Counted from the first letter of the stretch, positions 1-6,548 are shown. The stretch is DNA of 8,974 nt from a bacterium (GCA_029940125.1 JAOZRP010000072.1:1-8974); one strand, 5' to 3'. A program made the numbers and translations. Notes: generated by a model from the sequence alone, not told the origin.

Positions 1-349
1 GGTAAGGGCAGGGATCTTCCAGGTATTTGAGTGCTTCCTCAAGATCGAAAGCAAAGCAGGTAGCCATGCCGGAATCCAGCCCCGGGCCAAGATAGGGCAG
101 CCAGCAGTCTTCCGCCGGCACTTCCGCCAGCAGCTCGCGACATTTTTTGATTATTGCGGGCATGTCGCCTAAGGTCTCGACTTTTATGCCGGTGATGCCA
201 TAGATGGTTGGCAGATAGTATGCGGTATTTGGCAAACCAACCGCTTTATCCGCACCATATTTTTCGATGGCGGCATTGACTTTCCCTTCGACCCGGTCAA
301 CTACCGCGTGAGATCCGCGGATACCAGCACCAATAACTATTCTGGACAT
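1..349 (-). CDS. acsB: Acetyl-CoA synthase, AcsB/CdhC type, N-terminal part (cut by window edge)
   Basis: I translated this by hand from the ATG at 349; the frame stays open for 116 codons to the left edge. The product begins MSRIVIGAGIRGSHAVVD and contains the stretch YGADKAVGLPNTAYYLPTI (about residues 31-49), which resembles the bacterial acetyl-CoA synthase N-terminus (YGPD-PVGYPDTAYYLPVI in Moorella, from memory), followed by a GDMP match to the GDLP segment. In bacterial AcsB this first domain contacts the CO dehydrogenase subunit; archaeal CdhC lacks it, so this is the bacterial form. The protein condenses CO, a cobalt-bound methyl group and CoA at the nickel-iron A-cluster, whose ligands would lie beyond the window. 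The start is well supported by AGGAGG 8 nt upstream. The N-terminus is roughly 25 residues shorter than the Moorella protein. The gene follows acsD by 54 bp and is probably co-transcribed with it. The family call is strong; the length of the rest is unknown. Confidence 0.9.
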   Translation of the reverse strand, partial: MSRIVIGAGIRGSHAVVDRVEGKVNAAIEKYGADKAVGLPNTAYYLPTIYGITGIKVETLGDMPAIIKKCRELLAEVPAEDCWLPYLGPGLDSGMATCFAFDLEEALKYLEDPCPY

Positions 350-360
350 AATCTTTTCCT

Positions 361-386
361 CCTGCAGGCTTCGTGCCTGCTTTTTT
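361..386. terminator. Hairpin between acsD and acsB: terminator-like on the plus strand, abutting the acsB SD on the minus strand
   Basis: GCAGGC (364-369) and GCCTGC (375-380) form a perfect 6-bp stem with a TTCGT loop. Read on the plus strand it is followed at once by TTTTTT (381-386), the form of an intrinsic terminator for antisense transcription. Read on the minus strand, the sense direction of acsD-acsB, it has no T-run after it, and its 3' arm directly touches the AGGAGG ribosome-binding site of acsB. On the sense mRNA it is more likely a processing, stability or translation element than a terminator. Confidence 0.5.
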
Positions 387-403
387 CAATATAACGTTAC
401 AAT

Positions 404-1348
404 CTACATCAACTCGTCAATAATTTCTTCAGTCAGTTTTACCGCATGGGGGTTGCGCATGATCAACACATTGGCGCCGCTGAGCAGCATGTCAACCGCG
501 GTCATGGCTTCCCACAAAACGCCCCGTTTCTCTATGTCGGGACCGAAAGACGGTTCTTCCTTGTCCGTCAGCTTCACTTCACGGGACTTCCAGCATTCCT
601 TACCCATGTCGTTGATGATCGGGCACTGCATCTTTTCGTCGTTCTGGGCCAGAGCGGCAAGGGAGATGCGCTCCATCACCGAATAGGTGTACTCAACCCC
701 GTAGCCCAGGGCGCCGGTTGACGGCTCCATGATGATTTTTTCCAGCGGCAGGCCGAGATTGCCGATCAGGATGTTCATCTGTTTAGCCATGTTGACGTCA
801 ATGGGGCTCTGGGAAACCACCGCGTGGCCGTAGCCCAAAGCGTTAGCAGCAATCTTTTTGTAATTTTCTTCCACCGCCGGGCCGATCAGCAGGTTCATGC
901 CTTCGCATGCTTCGCAGACCTTGGCCAGAACCTCACCATCTTTTTCCACATTGCCGCTGCCCCAGACCATCAACGGTACGGAGATAGCTTCAGCCACCTT
1001 TTTGACCAGGTCGGCGGCATAATCGGCATCCCGGTTTTCACCGTTGGGATCGGTGGAAGCCAGCTGCAGGCAGATCATCTTGGCGCCGTATTCCTCAACA
1101 TCCTTCTTGGCCCAGGCGATCGGATCATTGATGACATCCTTAAAGGGGTCAACCACGGCCGCCGGCCATTCCGGGTCCACGACGTCGTAGACTTCCATGG
1201 CCACCACGGGTTTGTTGCCCAGGTCGCCATCGAATGAACAAAAAGGCATGCTGGCCTGTCCGCCAACTACAACCTTCTTGTCACCGGAACCAATTTCCAA
1301 TTCTCTCATTTTGCCGGAGTATTTTTCCGACACTGCTGCAAATGCCAT
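404..1348 (-). CDS. acsD: Corrinoid iron-sulfur protein (CoFeSP) small subunit, AcsD/CdhD family
   Basis: This 314-residue protein matches the AcsD/CdhD family in length and in its TIM-barrel style of sequence: PVVAMEVYDVVDPEW (about 47-61), a CLQLASTDPN strand and loop (about 93-102), PLMVWGSGN (about 125-133), IMEPSTGALGYGVEY (about 206-220) and the C-terminal MLLSGANVLIMRNPHAV segment. AcsD pairs with the larger AcsC subunit; together they hold the cobamide that carries the methyl group from methyl-tetrahydrofolate to acetyl-CoA synthase. As is typical of the small subunit, there is no cysteine motif for a 4Fe-4S cluster, which sits in AcsC. The ATG at 1348 is preceded by AAAGGAG about 9 nt upstream. 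The gene follows cooC by 117 bp, with its own candidate promoter in that gap, and precedes acsB by 54 bp. acsC is not in this window and probably lies further downstream. Confidence 0.93.
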   Translation of the reverse strand: MAFAAVSEKYSGKMRELEIGSGDKKVVVGGQASMPFCSFDGDLGNKPVVAMEVYDVVDPEWPAAVVDPFKDVINDPIAWAKKDVEEYGAKMICLQLASTDPNGENRDADYAADLVKKVAEAISVPLMVWGSGNVEKDGEVLAKVCEACEGMNLLIGPAVEENYKKIAANALGYGHAVVSQSPIDVNMAKQMNILIGNLGLPLEKIIMEPSTGALGYGVEYTYSVMERISLAALAQNDEKMQCPIINDMGKECWKSREVKLTDKEEPSFGPDIEKRGVLWEAMTAVDMLLSGANVLIMRNPHAVKLTEEIIDELM

Positions 1349-1382
1349 GTTTCTGCTCTCCTTTCTTTAGGGTTGTTTTAAT

Positions 1383-1411
1383 TTTATATGTGATTTGTAC
1401 TACCAGTACAA
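1383..1411 (-). promoter_or_regulatory. Candidate sigma-70-type promoter for acsD-acsB
   Basis: Reading the minus strand, TTGTAC (1411-1406) and TATAAA (1388-1383) are separated by exactly 17 bp. The predicted transcription start falls near 1376, giving a leader of about 28 nt that contains the acsD Shine-Dalgarno. The -10 box is close to consensus and the -35 box is only partial. The surrounding gap is much more AT-rich than the genes. This is a pattern match only, with no experimental support. Confidence 0.45.
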
Positions 1412-1412
1412 A
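1394..1412. promoter_or_regulatory. Inverted repeat overlapping the acsD -35 box (possible operator)
   Basis: TTTGTAC (1394-1400) and GTACAAA (1406-1412) form a perfect 7-bp dyad around a 5-bp centre (TACCA). The dyad covers the -35 box of the candidate acsD promoter and the upstream part of its spacer, a position suited to a dimeric repressor. It could also be chance, since the region is AT-rich. No regulator gene is next to it. Confidence 0.35.
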
Positions 1413-1465
1413 GAATTGTATACTGCATATTTAGTGCGAAAGAAGATGTATTTTATAGTTGATTT

Positions 1466-2227
1466 TTACTGCAAATACAAGGGAAAAATTGCCGCCATAA
1501 TTTCGCTCAATCCCTGGTAGGAAACACTGTCCCCAGGGATTTCCACCGTCGGTTTTCCCTCCCGGTCAAATTGGGCGATGACCGGGTCGTCCGGGATGAT
1601 TCCGGCCAGGTCAAGACCTAGTTCATCAATGAGTTGACGAGCCTCATCAGATATCTTGCCGTCAGGGGCTCGATTGACCACCAAAGCCAGTTTTTTTATG
1701 TTCAGACGCAGCTTTTCGGTTAATTCCTTGATGCGGCCGGCGGTGCGAATGCCCCGCAGGCTGGGATCGGAAATCACCATCAGGACATCGATATCCTTGG
1801 TCAGCAGGCGGCTCAGGTGCTCCAACCCGGCCTCGTTGTCCATGACCACGTAGTCATATTCGTTGACCATAAAATCAATGAACTTCTTGCACAGGGCGTT
1901 GGCGTAGCAGTAGCAGCCCGCTCCTTCCGGCAGGCCCATGACCAGCAGGTCGTAGGTTCCCGTTTCCACCAGCAGCCTCTGGATGTTGTATTCCATGTAG
2001 GCTTCCTTGGTCATGCCGGTGGGAACCTCGGTTTTCATGCCTTCACGCAGTTCGCCGATGGTGCCGGGAACCTCCACCCCCAAAACTTCGCTGAGATTGG
2101 CGTTGGCATCGGCATCGACGGCCAGAATCGGCTTCAAACCTTTTTCAGCCAGATAGCGCAACATGAATCCGGTGAGCGTGGTTTTTCCGGTCCCGCCCTT
2201 GCCGGCAACGGCGATTGATTTTCCCAT
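1466..2227 (-). CDS. cooC: CODH nickel-insertion / maturation ATPase, CooC (AcsF) family
   Basis: A 253-residue MinD/ParA-like P-loop ATPase. The deviant Walker A motif AGKGGTGKTT is at residues 8-17, the switch segment AVDADANANL at 36-45, and the Walker B-like VVMDNEAGLEHLSR at 127-140. The family hallmark is a Cys-X-Cys pair, here C105 and C107 in EGAGCYCYANALC, which binds metal at the dimer interface in characterised CooC proteins. CooC proteins hydrolyse ATP to help load nickel into the C-cluster of CO dehydrogenase; AcsF-type paralogues have been linked to acetyl-CoA synthase maturation, and I cannot tell the two roles apart from sequence. The start ATG has only a modest AAGAGG about 12 nt upstream. 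The gene lies 109 bp after acsV and 117 bp before acsD, inside a run of acetyl-CoA pathway genes. Length and motifs look intact. Confidence 0.92.
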   Translation of the reverse strand: MGKSIAVAGKGGTGKTTLTGFMLRYLAEKGLKPILAVDADANANLSEVLGVEVPGTIGELREGMKTEVPTGMTKEAYMEYNIQRLLVETGTYDLLVMGLPEGAGCYCYANALCKKFIDFMVNEYDYVVMDNEAGLEHLSRLLTKDIDVLMVISDPSLRGIRTAGRIKELTEKLRLNIKKLALVVNRAPDGKISDEARQLIDELGLDLAGIIPDDPVIAQFDREGKPTVEIPGDSVSYQGLSEIMAAIFPLYLQ

Positions 2228-2260
2228 AATATCTTTGAACCTCTTAAATTTTATTTTAGA

Positions 2261-2278
2261 CGGCCGTTTGTTCGGCCG
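2261..2278. other. Short GC hairpin in the acsV-cooC gap
   Basis: CGGCCG occurs at 2261-2266 and 2273-2278 around a 6-nt loop, forming a stable stem in an otherwise AT-rich 109-bp gap. There is no T-run directly after it on the minus strand, so it is a poor intrinsic terminator. It may affect mRNA processing between acsV and cooC or have no function. Confidence 0.3.
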
Positions 2279-2336
2279 GTTGTTGACAAACCTTTACATA
2301 AAGAAAGCAAAATGCTGAAAGCCAGCCCTTTGTCCG

Positions 2337-4319
2337 TCAACCGCTTCCCTTCAGAATCTTCATGACGCCCGGGAAGGCGGCGGTGTCGGTATGGGGCAGG
2401 AACAAAGCGGCCACATACTCGTCCATGAACTTCATGTTGTTGGCCAGCTCGATGTTGGTCATCATGTCGGCAACCCGACGGGCGTCCTTCATCATCTCCC
2501 GGGAGAAGGACACCAGGCGGGAACCCAGCAGGGCGCCGTTGCCGACAAACAGGAATTTTTCCGGCTCTATCTCCGGCAGCAGGCCGATGGTGATGGCCCG
2601 TTCCAGATTGATAAACTGGCCGAAGCCGCCGGCAATGATCAGCTTGTCCAGGTCGGCAAAAGAGAGACCGACGCTTTCCAGGAGAATGCGGCAGCCGGCG
2701 TAGATGGCTCCCTTGGTCCTGATCAGGTTGTCAAGATCTCCTTCGGTAATGACCACGTCCCCGATGCCAGACGCCGTCTGATCGGCGTACACCAGGACAT
2801 ATTCCCAGCCGTTCTCGCCTTCGCGCACCCGGTCGGTGTCCAGGTCCCGCTTGAATTTGCCGTTAGGTTCAATAATTCCGGTGAGCAGCAGCTCCGCCGC
2901 GGCGTCAATCAGTCCGGAGCCGCAGATGCCCATGGTTTTCTGGCTGCCGATGGTGATCACCATCGGCTCGTAGGTTTCCGGGTTGATTCGCACCTGTTCA
3001 ATGGCGCCTGCGGCGGCCCGCATGCCGTTTTTGACGCCGCCCCCTTCAAAGGCCGGGCCGGCGGAACAGGAGGTGCAGACCAGCCAGTCAGCATTTCCCA
3101 GCACGATTTCGCCGTTGGTGCCCACGTCAATGAACAGGGTCAACTCTTCCCGCTGGAAGATTCCCGAGCCCAGGACGCCGGCGACAATGTCACCCCCCAC
3201 GTAGGACGAAACCTGGGGGAAGACATACAGGTGGATATAGTCGGGAAGCTTGATGCCGATTTCCACCGCCCGCACCGGCGGGAAAAAGTTGGCTGTCGGT
3301 ACGTAAGGGTCTTCCCGGATGTACTTGGGGTCAACCCCAAGCAGCAGCTGGGTCATGGTGGTGTTGCCGGCGATGACCAGGTGGGAGATCTGGTCGTCCC
3401 TGATATCGGCGCTTTTCAGCAGCTGGGTGATGATGTCGTTGATATCGCCAACGATTGCCTGCTGCAGTTCCTCCAGACCGCCCTTTTTCTGCGAATGAAC
3501 AATGCGGCTGATGACATCCTCGCCGAAACGGACCTGGGAATTGTACTTGGCGTCCTCGGCGCAAAGATTTTCGTTGTCCGCATCTGTACCGTTCGCGTTG
3601 CTGTGGGCAATCCGGCATTCTTCCAGATTCAGCAGCTGCCCTTTGACCGTGGTCGTGCCCACGTCAATGATGATCGAATAATTGTCCTTGGTGGTATCCC
3701 CGGCTTCAAGGTCAATGAGTTTGAAACCCTTGGGATTGTAAACCAGGGTGACGGTGACCTTCCACTCCGCCTGCCGCAGCACCCGGCTCAGGCGGCGAAG
3801 CAGGTGGAAGTCGGTGGAGATGTGATCGTATTTATAGGCCCGCTTGATTTCCCGCATCAAGCGGCCCAGGTCGCTCATGTTGTCGTCCGCCGTCGGCGGC
3901 GGCAGTTCCAGGTAGCATTTGAAAACCGCCGGATTGATGGTCAAGCCCTGGACCAGGGTATTGAGGTCGCGGGCTTTGAGGATGTGGCGCTGGCCGCCGG
4001 TTTTGCGCTTCAGAGCCGAGTTGTCAATGCGGGATTCGGGCGGGATGGTGATGATCAGGTCGTCGATGACCTTGGTGCGGCAGGCCAGCCGGTAGCCCTG
4101 CTCCCACTGTTCGTCGCTTATTTTTGCCGAGTGTTCCGATTCGACCTTGCCCTGGTCGATGATGACCTTGCATTTGCCGCAGGTGCCGTTGCCGCCGCAG
4201 GAGGCGTTGATGTGGACGCCGGCCGCCATTGCCACCCGGAGAAGATTTTCTCCGTGACGATAGACGTCAACGGTAATGTTGTCGGGCTGAAAAGTGACCT
4301 GGTGAATGGGTTCCGGCAT
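2337..4319 (-). CDS. acsV: Reductive activator of the corrinoid iron-sulfur protein (RACo / AcsV type; 2Fe-2S ferredoxin plus ASKHA ATPase)
   Basis: This 660-residue protein has the RACo architecture. An N-terminal plant-type 2Fe-2S domain carries C41, C47, C50 and C80 (C-x5-C-x2-C-x29-C). A linker and middle region follow, then a C-terminal ASKHA-fold ATPase with phosphate loops IDVGTTTVKG (218-227) and FIDVGTNGEI (396-405), IAGNTTMT (316-323), SAGPAFEGGGV (419-429), GICGSGLIDA (464-473) and the adenosine motif IIAGGFG (561-567). RACo proteins use ATP to drive electron transfer that returns inactive Co(II) corrinoid to Co(I), here most likely in AcsCD. RamA-type activators of methyltransferase systems share the ATPase part, but they normally carry C-terminal 4Fe-4S motifs that are absent here, and the neighbours favour the CoFeSP partner. 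The ATG at 4319 lacks a clear Shine-Dalgarno, but the next in-frame ATG (residue 31) would cut into the ferredoxin domain, so the first is kept. Residues about 242-257 look like an extra Asn/Asp-rich loop. Confidence 0.9.
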   Translation of the reverse strand: MPEPIHQVTFQPDNITVDVYRHGENLLRVAMAAGVHINASCGGNGTCGKCKVIIDQGKVESEHSAKISDEQWEQGYRLACRTKVIDDLIITIPPESRIDNSALKRKTGGQRHILKARDLNTLVQGLTINPAVFKCYLELPPPTADDNMSDLGRLMREIKRAYKYDHISTDFHLLRRLSRVLRQAEWKVTVTLVYNPKGFKLIDLEAGDTTKDNYSIIIDVGTTTVKGQLLNLEECRIAHSNANGTDADNENLCAEDAKYNSQVRFGEDVISRIVHSQKKGGLEELQQAIVGDINDIITQLLKSADIRDDQISHLVIAGNTTMTQLLLGVDPKYIREDPYVPTANFFPPVRAVEIGIKLPDYIHLYVFPQVSSYVGGDIVAGVLGSGIFQREELTLFIDVGTNGEIVLGNADWLVCTSCSAGPAFEGGGVKNGMRAAAGAIEQVRINPETYEPMVITIGSQKTMGICGSGLIDAAAELLLTGIIEPNGKFKRDLDTDRVREGENGWEYVLVYADQTASGIGDVVITEGDLDNLIRTKGAIYAGCRILLESVGLSFADLDKLIIAGGFGQFINLERAITIGLLPEIEPEKFLFVGNGALLGSRLVSFSREMMKDARRVADMMTNIELANNMKFMDEYVAALFLPHTDTAAFPGVMKILKGSG

Positions 4320-4342
4320 AAAATTCAGAAACGCTTTTAAAT

Positions 4343-4371
4343 GAGATATCGTTTTATCACTATATTCCCAA
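4343..4371 (-). promoter_or_regulatory. Weak candidate promoter for acsV
   Basis: Minus-strand TTGGGA (4371-4366) and TATCTC (4348-4343) are 17 bp apart. Four of six and three of six positions match the consensus boxes, so this is weak. A new promoter is expected here because two terminators lie just upstream. Use of this one would give a leader of only about 15 nt, which would agree with the lack of a Shine-Dalgarno before acsV. Confidence 0.22.
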
Positions 4372-4376
4372 AAACG

Positions 4377-4419
4377 AAAAAACCTGAAGCGACAGCCGCG
4401 CGGCGGCGCGTCACTTCAG
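4377..4419 (-). terminator. Intrinsic terminator downstream of fhs (second of two)
   Basis: CTGAAG (4384-4389) pairs with CTTCAG (4414-4419); after one mismatch the stem continues with GAC/GTC (4391-4393 with 4410-4412) and a GC-rich tip, GCCGC/GCGGC (4395-4399 with 4403-4407). On the minus strand the stem is followed by TTTTTT (4382-4377) and, after CG, more T. This is a strong rho-independent terminator in the direction of fhs transcription. Confidence 0.82.
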
Positions 4420-4431
4420 TGTTATCAGGAG

Positions 4432-4472
4432 AAAAAGCCTGCTTGAGGCAACAGGTGAATGCTGCCTCAAGC
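4432..4472 (-). terminator. Intrinsic terminator downstream of fhs (first of two)
   Basis: GCTTGAGGCA (4441-4450) and TGCCTCAAGC (4463-4472) form a perfect 10-bp stem with a 12-nt loop. On the minus strand it is followed by AGGC and then TTTTT (4436-4432). It lies about 70 bp past the fhs stop codon and just ahead of a second terminator, so fhs read-through into acsV should be low. Confidence 0.7.
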
Positions 4473-4509
4473 AAGCCTGCAATGTGAAAGGTTGTACGTT
4501 AAGGCTCAC

Positions 4510-4529
4510 CCGGAAATGGCGGCTTCCGG
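4510..4529. other. Small hairpin just after the fhs stop codon
   Basis: CCGGAA (4510-4515) and TTCCGG (4524-4529) form a 6-bp stem with an 8-nt loop, without a T-run. It sits between the fhs stop and the terminators and may protect the mRNA 3' end or be incidental. Confidence 0.25.
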
Positions 4530-4540
4530 ATGAAATCCTC

Positions 4541-6322
4541 CTAGAACAGGCCCTTAACCTGACCGGTCTCCACGTCGACGTCGATGCGCCGGTAAGCGGG
4601 ATCGGAAGCGGTGCCGGGCATCAGTTTGATGGTTCCACCCAGCGGTACGCAGAAGCCGGCGCCCTGGTAGATTAAGACGTCGCGGACCGGGAAGGTAAAG
4701 CCCTTCGGACGACCCTTCAAGGTCGGATCGTGAGACAGGGACAGATGGGTTTTGACCATGCAGGTTCCCAGCTTGGACAGTTCGGGATCCTTGTCGATCA
4801 TCTCGATCTTTTTCAGGGCCTCGTCGCTGAAGGAAGCGCCGTCGGCACCGTAGACCTCGGTGGCCAGCAGTTCAATCCGCTTTTTCAGCGGCGTGCTGTC
4901 TTCGTAGAGGAATTTGAAATCAACCGGATCGTCACAGGCTTCGATGACCGCCTGACAGAGTTCCTGGGCGCCTTCGCCGCCATACTGCCAATGGCGGGAA
5001 ACGGCACAACGGGCCCCGGCGGCTTCCGCCTGCTTCTTGATTACGGCAATTTCTTCGTCCGTGTCGGTGTAGAAGCTGTTGATGCAGACCACCGGATTGA
5101 TGCCGGCCTTTTTCACCGTTTCAATGTGGGCAATGAGGTTGCCGCAGCCCTGTTCCACCAGACCGACGTTCTTTTCGGTGTATTCCTTGGCCAGGGGCCG
5201 TCCGGGAACAACTTCCGGGCCGCCGCCGTGCATCTTCAGGGCGCGGACGGTAGCAACGATAACCGAGCAGTTGGGAGTCAGGCCGGAGAAGCGGCACTTG
5301 AGATTCCAGAATTTTTCGAAACCGATGTCGGCGCCGAAGCCGGACTCGGTAACGTGGTAGTCGCCCAGTTTCAGGCCGATGCGGTCGGCAATGATGGATG
5401 ACTGGCCAATGGCGATGTTGGCGAAAGGACCAGCATGGACGAAGACCGGCTGGCCTTCAACGGTCTGCAGCAGGTTGGGATTGAGAGCCTTGACCATCCA
5501 GGCGGTCATGGCGCCGCCGACGTCGAGGTCGTCAGTGGTAACCGGTTTGCCGGTCTTGCTGTAGGCGACGATGATTTTGCCCATCCGTTCGCGCAGGTCT
5601 TTCAGATCCTTGGCGACGGCGAGAATGGCCATGATTTCCGAGGAAACGGCGATGGCAAAGCCTGATTCCATCACCATGCCGTCCAGACGGCCACCCAGAC
5701 CAATAACGATGTGGCGGAGAGCCTGGGCGCAGAAATCCATGATCCAGCGGACTTCCACCCGGTTCGGGTCAATGTCAAGACGGGTCAGGTTTTTCTTGGC
5801 CAGGAATTCGTCGGTGTTGTTCTGTTCATGCTGCATCCTGGAAGTCAGGGCGACCATCATCAGGTTGTGGGCGTTCATGATGTTGTCGATGTCACCGGTG
5901 AGCCCCAGTGAAAAAGGAGTCAAGGGGATGGTCTGGGCCAGACCGCCGCCGGCGGCAGAGCCTTTGATGTTGAAAGTCGGGCCGCCGGAAGGCTGACGAA
6001 TGGCGCCGACCACGTTTTTGCCCATCAGCCCCAAGCCCTGAACCAGGCCCATGCTGGTGGTGGTTTTTCCCTCGCCCAGCGGGGTCGGGGTAATGGCGGT
6101 GACGTTGATGTACTTGCCGTCGGGACGATCGCCCAGCCGTTCAAGCACTTTCATGTAATCAACCTTGGCGACATATTTCCCCATCGGGATCAGTTCTTCA
6201 CCCACCAGACCCAGCTCATCGGCAACCTGCTGAATCGGCTTCATCAACTCTTTTTCCGCCAGGGCCGCTATCTGCCAGTCAGCCATGTTCGGAGCGTCAA
6301 ACTTCGTGAAATCAAGTCCCAT
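4541..6322 (-). CDS. fhs: Formate-tetrahydrofolate ligase (formyltetrahydrofolate synthetase)
   Basis: A 593-residue Fhs protein that forms 10-formyl-tetrahydrofolate from formate, ATP and THF, the entry step of the methyl branch (or its exit, if the cell oxidises acetate). The P-loop is TPTPLGEGKTT at 78-88. Further family segments are RQPSGGPTF (109-117), LTGDIDNIMNAHNL (141-154), VIGLGGRLDG (206-215), HAGPFANIA (296-304), TESGFGADIGFEKF (325-338), signature 2 VATVRALKMHGG (356-367) and the C-terminal GLF. The family's first signature is altered: NIKGSAAGGGL at 118-128, where most Fhs have GGAAGGGY. The protein is longer than the usual 555-560 residues of acetogen Fhs because of a longer N-terminus and extra residues around 160-185 (SRMQHEQNNTDEFLAKK), the latter resembling eukaryotic C1-THF synthase. 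AGGAGG lies 5 nt before the ATG. The gene is bounded by terminators on both sides, so it probably forms its own transcript. Confidence 0.96.
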   Translation of the reverse strand: MGLDFTKFDAPNMADWQIAALAEKELMKPIQQVADELGLVGEELIPMGKYVAKVDYMKVLERLGDRPDGKYINVTAITPTPLGEGKTTTSMGLVQGLGLMGKNVVGAIRQPSGGPTFNIKGSAAGGGLAQTIPLTPFSLGLTGDIDNIMNAHNLMMVALTSRMQHEQNNTDEFLAKKNLTRLDIDPNRVEVRWIMDFCAQALRHIVIGLGGRLDGMVMESGFAIAVSSEIMAILAVAKDLKDLRERMGKIIVAYSKTGKPVTTDDLDVGGAMTAWMVKALNPNLLQTVEGQPVFVHAGPFANIAIGQSSIIADRIGLKLGDYHVTESGFGADIGFEKFWNLKCRFSGLTPNCSVIVATVRALKMHGGGPEVVPGRPLAKEYTEKNVGLVEQGCGNLIAHIETVKKAGINPVVCINSFYTDTDEEIAVIKKQAEAAGARCAVSRHWQYGGEGAQELCQAVIEACDDPVDFKFLYEDSTPLKKRIELLATEVYGADGASFSDEALKKIEMIDKDPELSKLGTCMVKTHLSLSHDPTLKGRPKGFTFPVRDVLIYQGAGFCVPLGGTIKLMPGTASDPAYRRIDVDVETGQVKGLF

Positions 6323-6368
6323 TTTTTCCTCCTGTTAAAGTGTTTAAAATGTAAGGGATCAGACCCTG

Positions 6369-6414
6369 AAAAAAACAAAAAGAGCAACGTGACGCCTGGT
6401 CGCCGTTGCTCTTT
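6369..6414 (-). terminator. Intrinsic terminator between cca and fhs (operon end or fhs leader attenuator)
   Basis: AAAGAGCAACG (6379-6389) and CGTTGCTCTTT (6404-6414) form a perfect 11-bp stem; the 14-nt loop can add a short GAC/GTC stem. On the minus strand the stem runs into T5, G, T7 (6381-6369). It lies about 135 bp beyond the cca stop and about 45 bp before the fhs start, which leaves little room for an fhs promoter after it. It therefore either ends the pabA-cca transcript or acts as an attenuator within the fhs leader. Confidence 0.8.
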
Positions 6415-6454
6415 GCTATCAATGGATGAGAGCGCGATCGATAACGATGGTTAA

Positions 6455-6481
6455 TTTATACAACATGGTGAGGTGCGCCAA
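6455..6481 (-). promoter_or_regulatory. Candidate promoter upstream of the fhs leader terminator
   Basis: On the minus strand TTGGCG (6481-6476) and TATAAA (6460-6455) are 15 bp apart, slightly shorter than ideal. Transcription would begin near 6448 and pass through the terminator hairpin before reaching fhs. I see no better -35/-10 pair in the 46 bp between the terminator T-run and the fhs start. Pattern match only. Confidence 0.33.
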
Positions 6482-6548
6482 AACGATACTCCCGTCCACT
6501 TATCCTGAAAAATTAGCAGGAGCACATAATCATATTGTGTTTCCTTTG

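Noticed and set aside
2283..2288. A TTGACA box on the plus strand between acsV and cooC
   Set aside because: No -10 box lies at a suitable distance and there is no plus-strand gene to serve; likely chance.
2391..4340. A 649-codon plus-strand open frame opposite acsV
   Set aside because: It mirrors acsV almost end to end, has no recognisable domain, and is rich in Gly, Asp, Val and Gln as expected for the antisense of a GC-rich gene. The minus-strand protein has clear ferredoxin and ATPase motifs.
6323..6548. ZTP (pfl) riboswitch before fhs
   Set aside because: This class is known upstream of folate and fhs genes, so I looked for it. The conserved core elements are not recognisable on the minus strand; only a terminator hairpin is clear.
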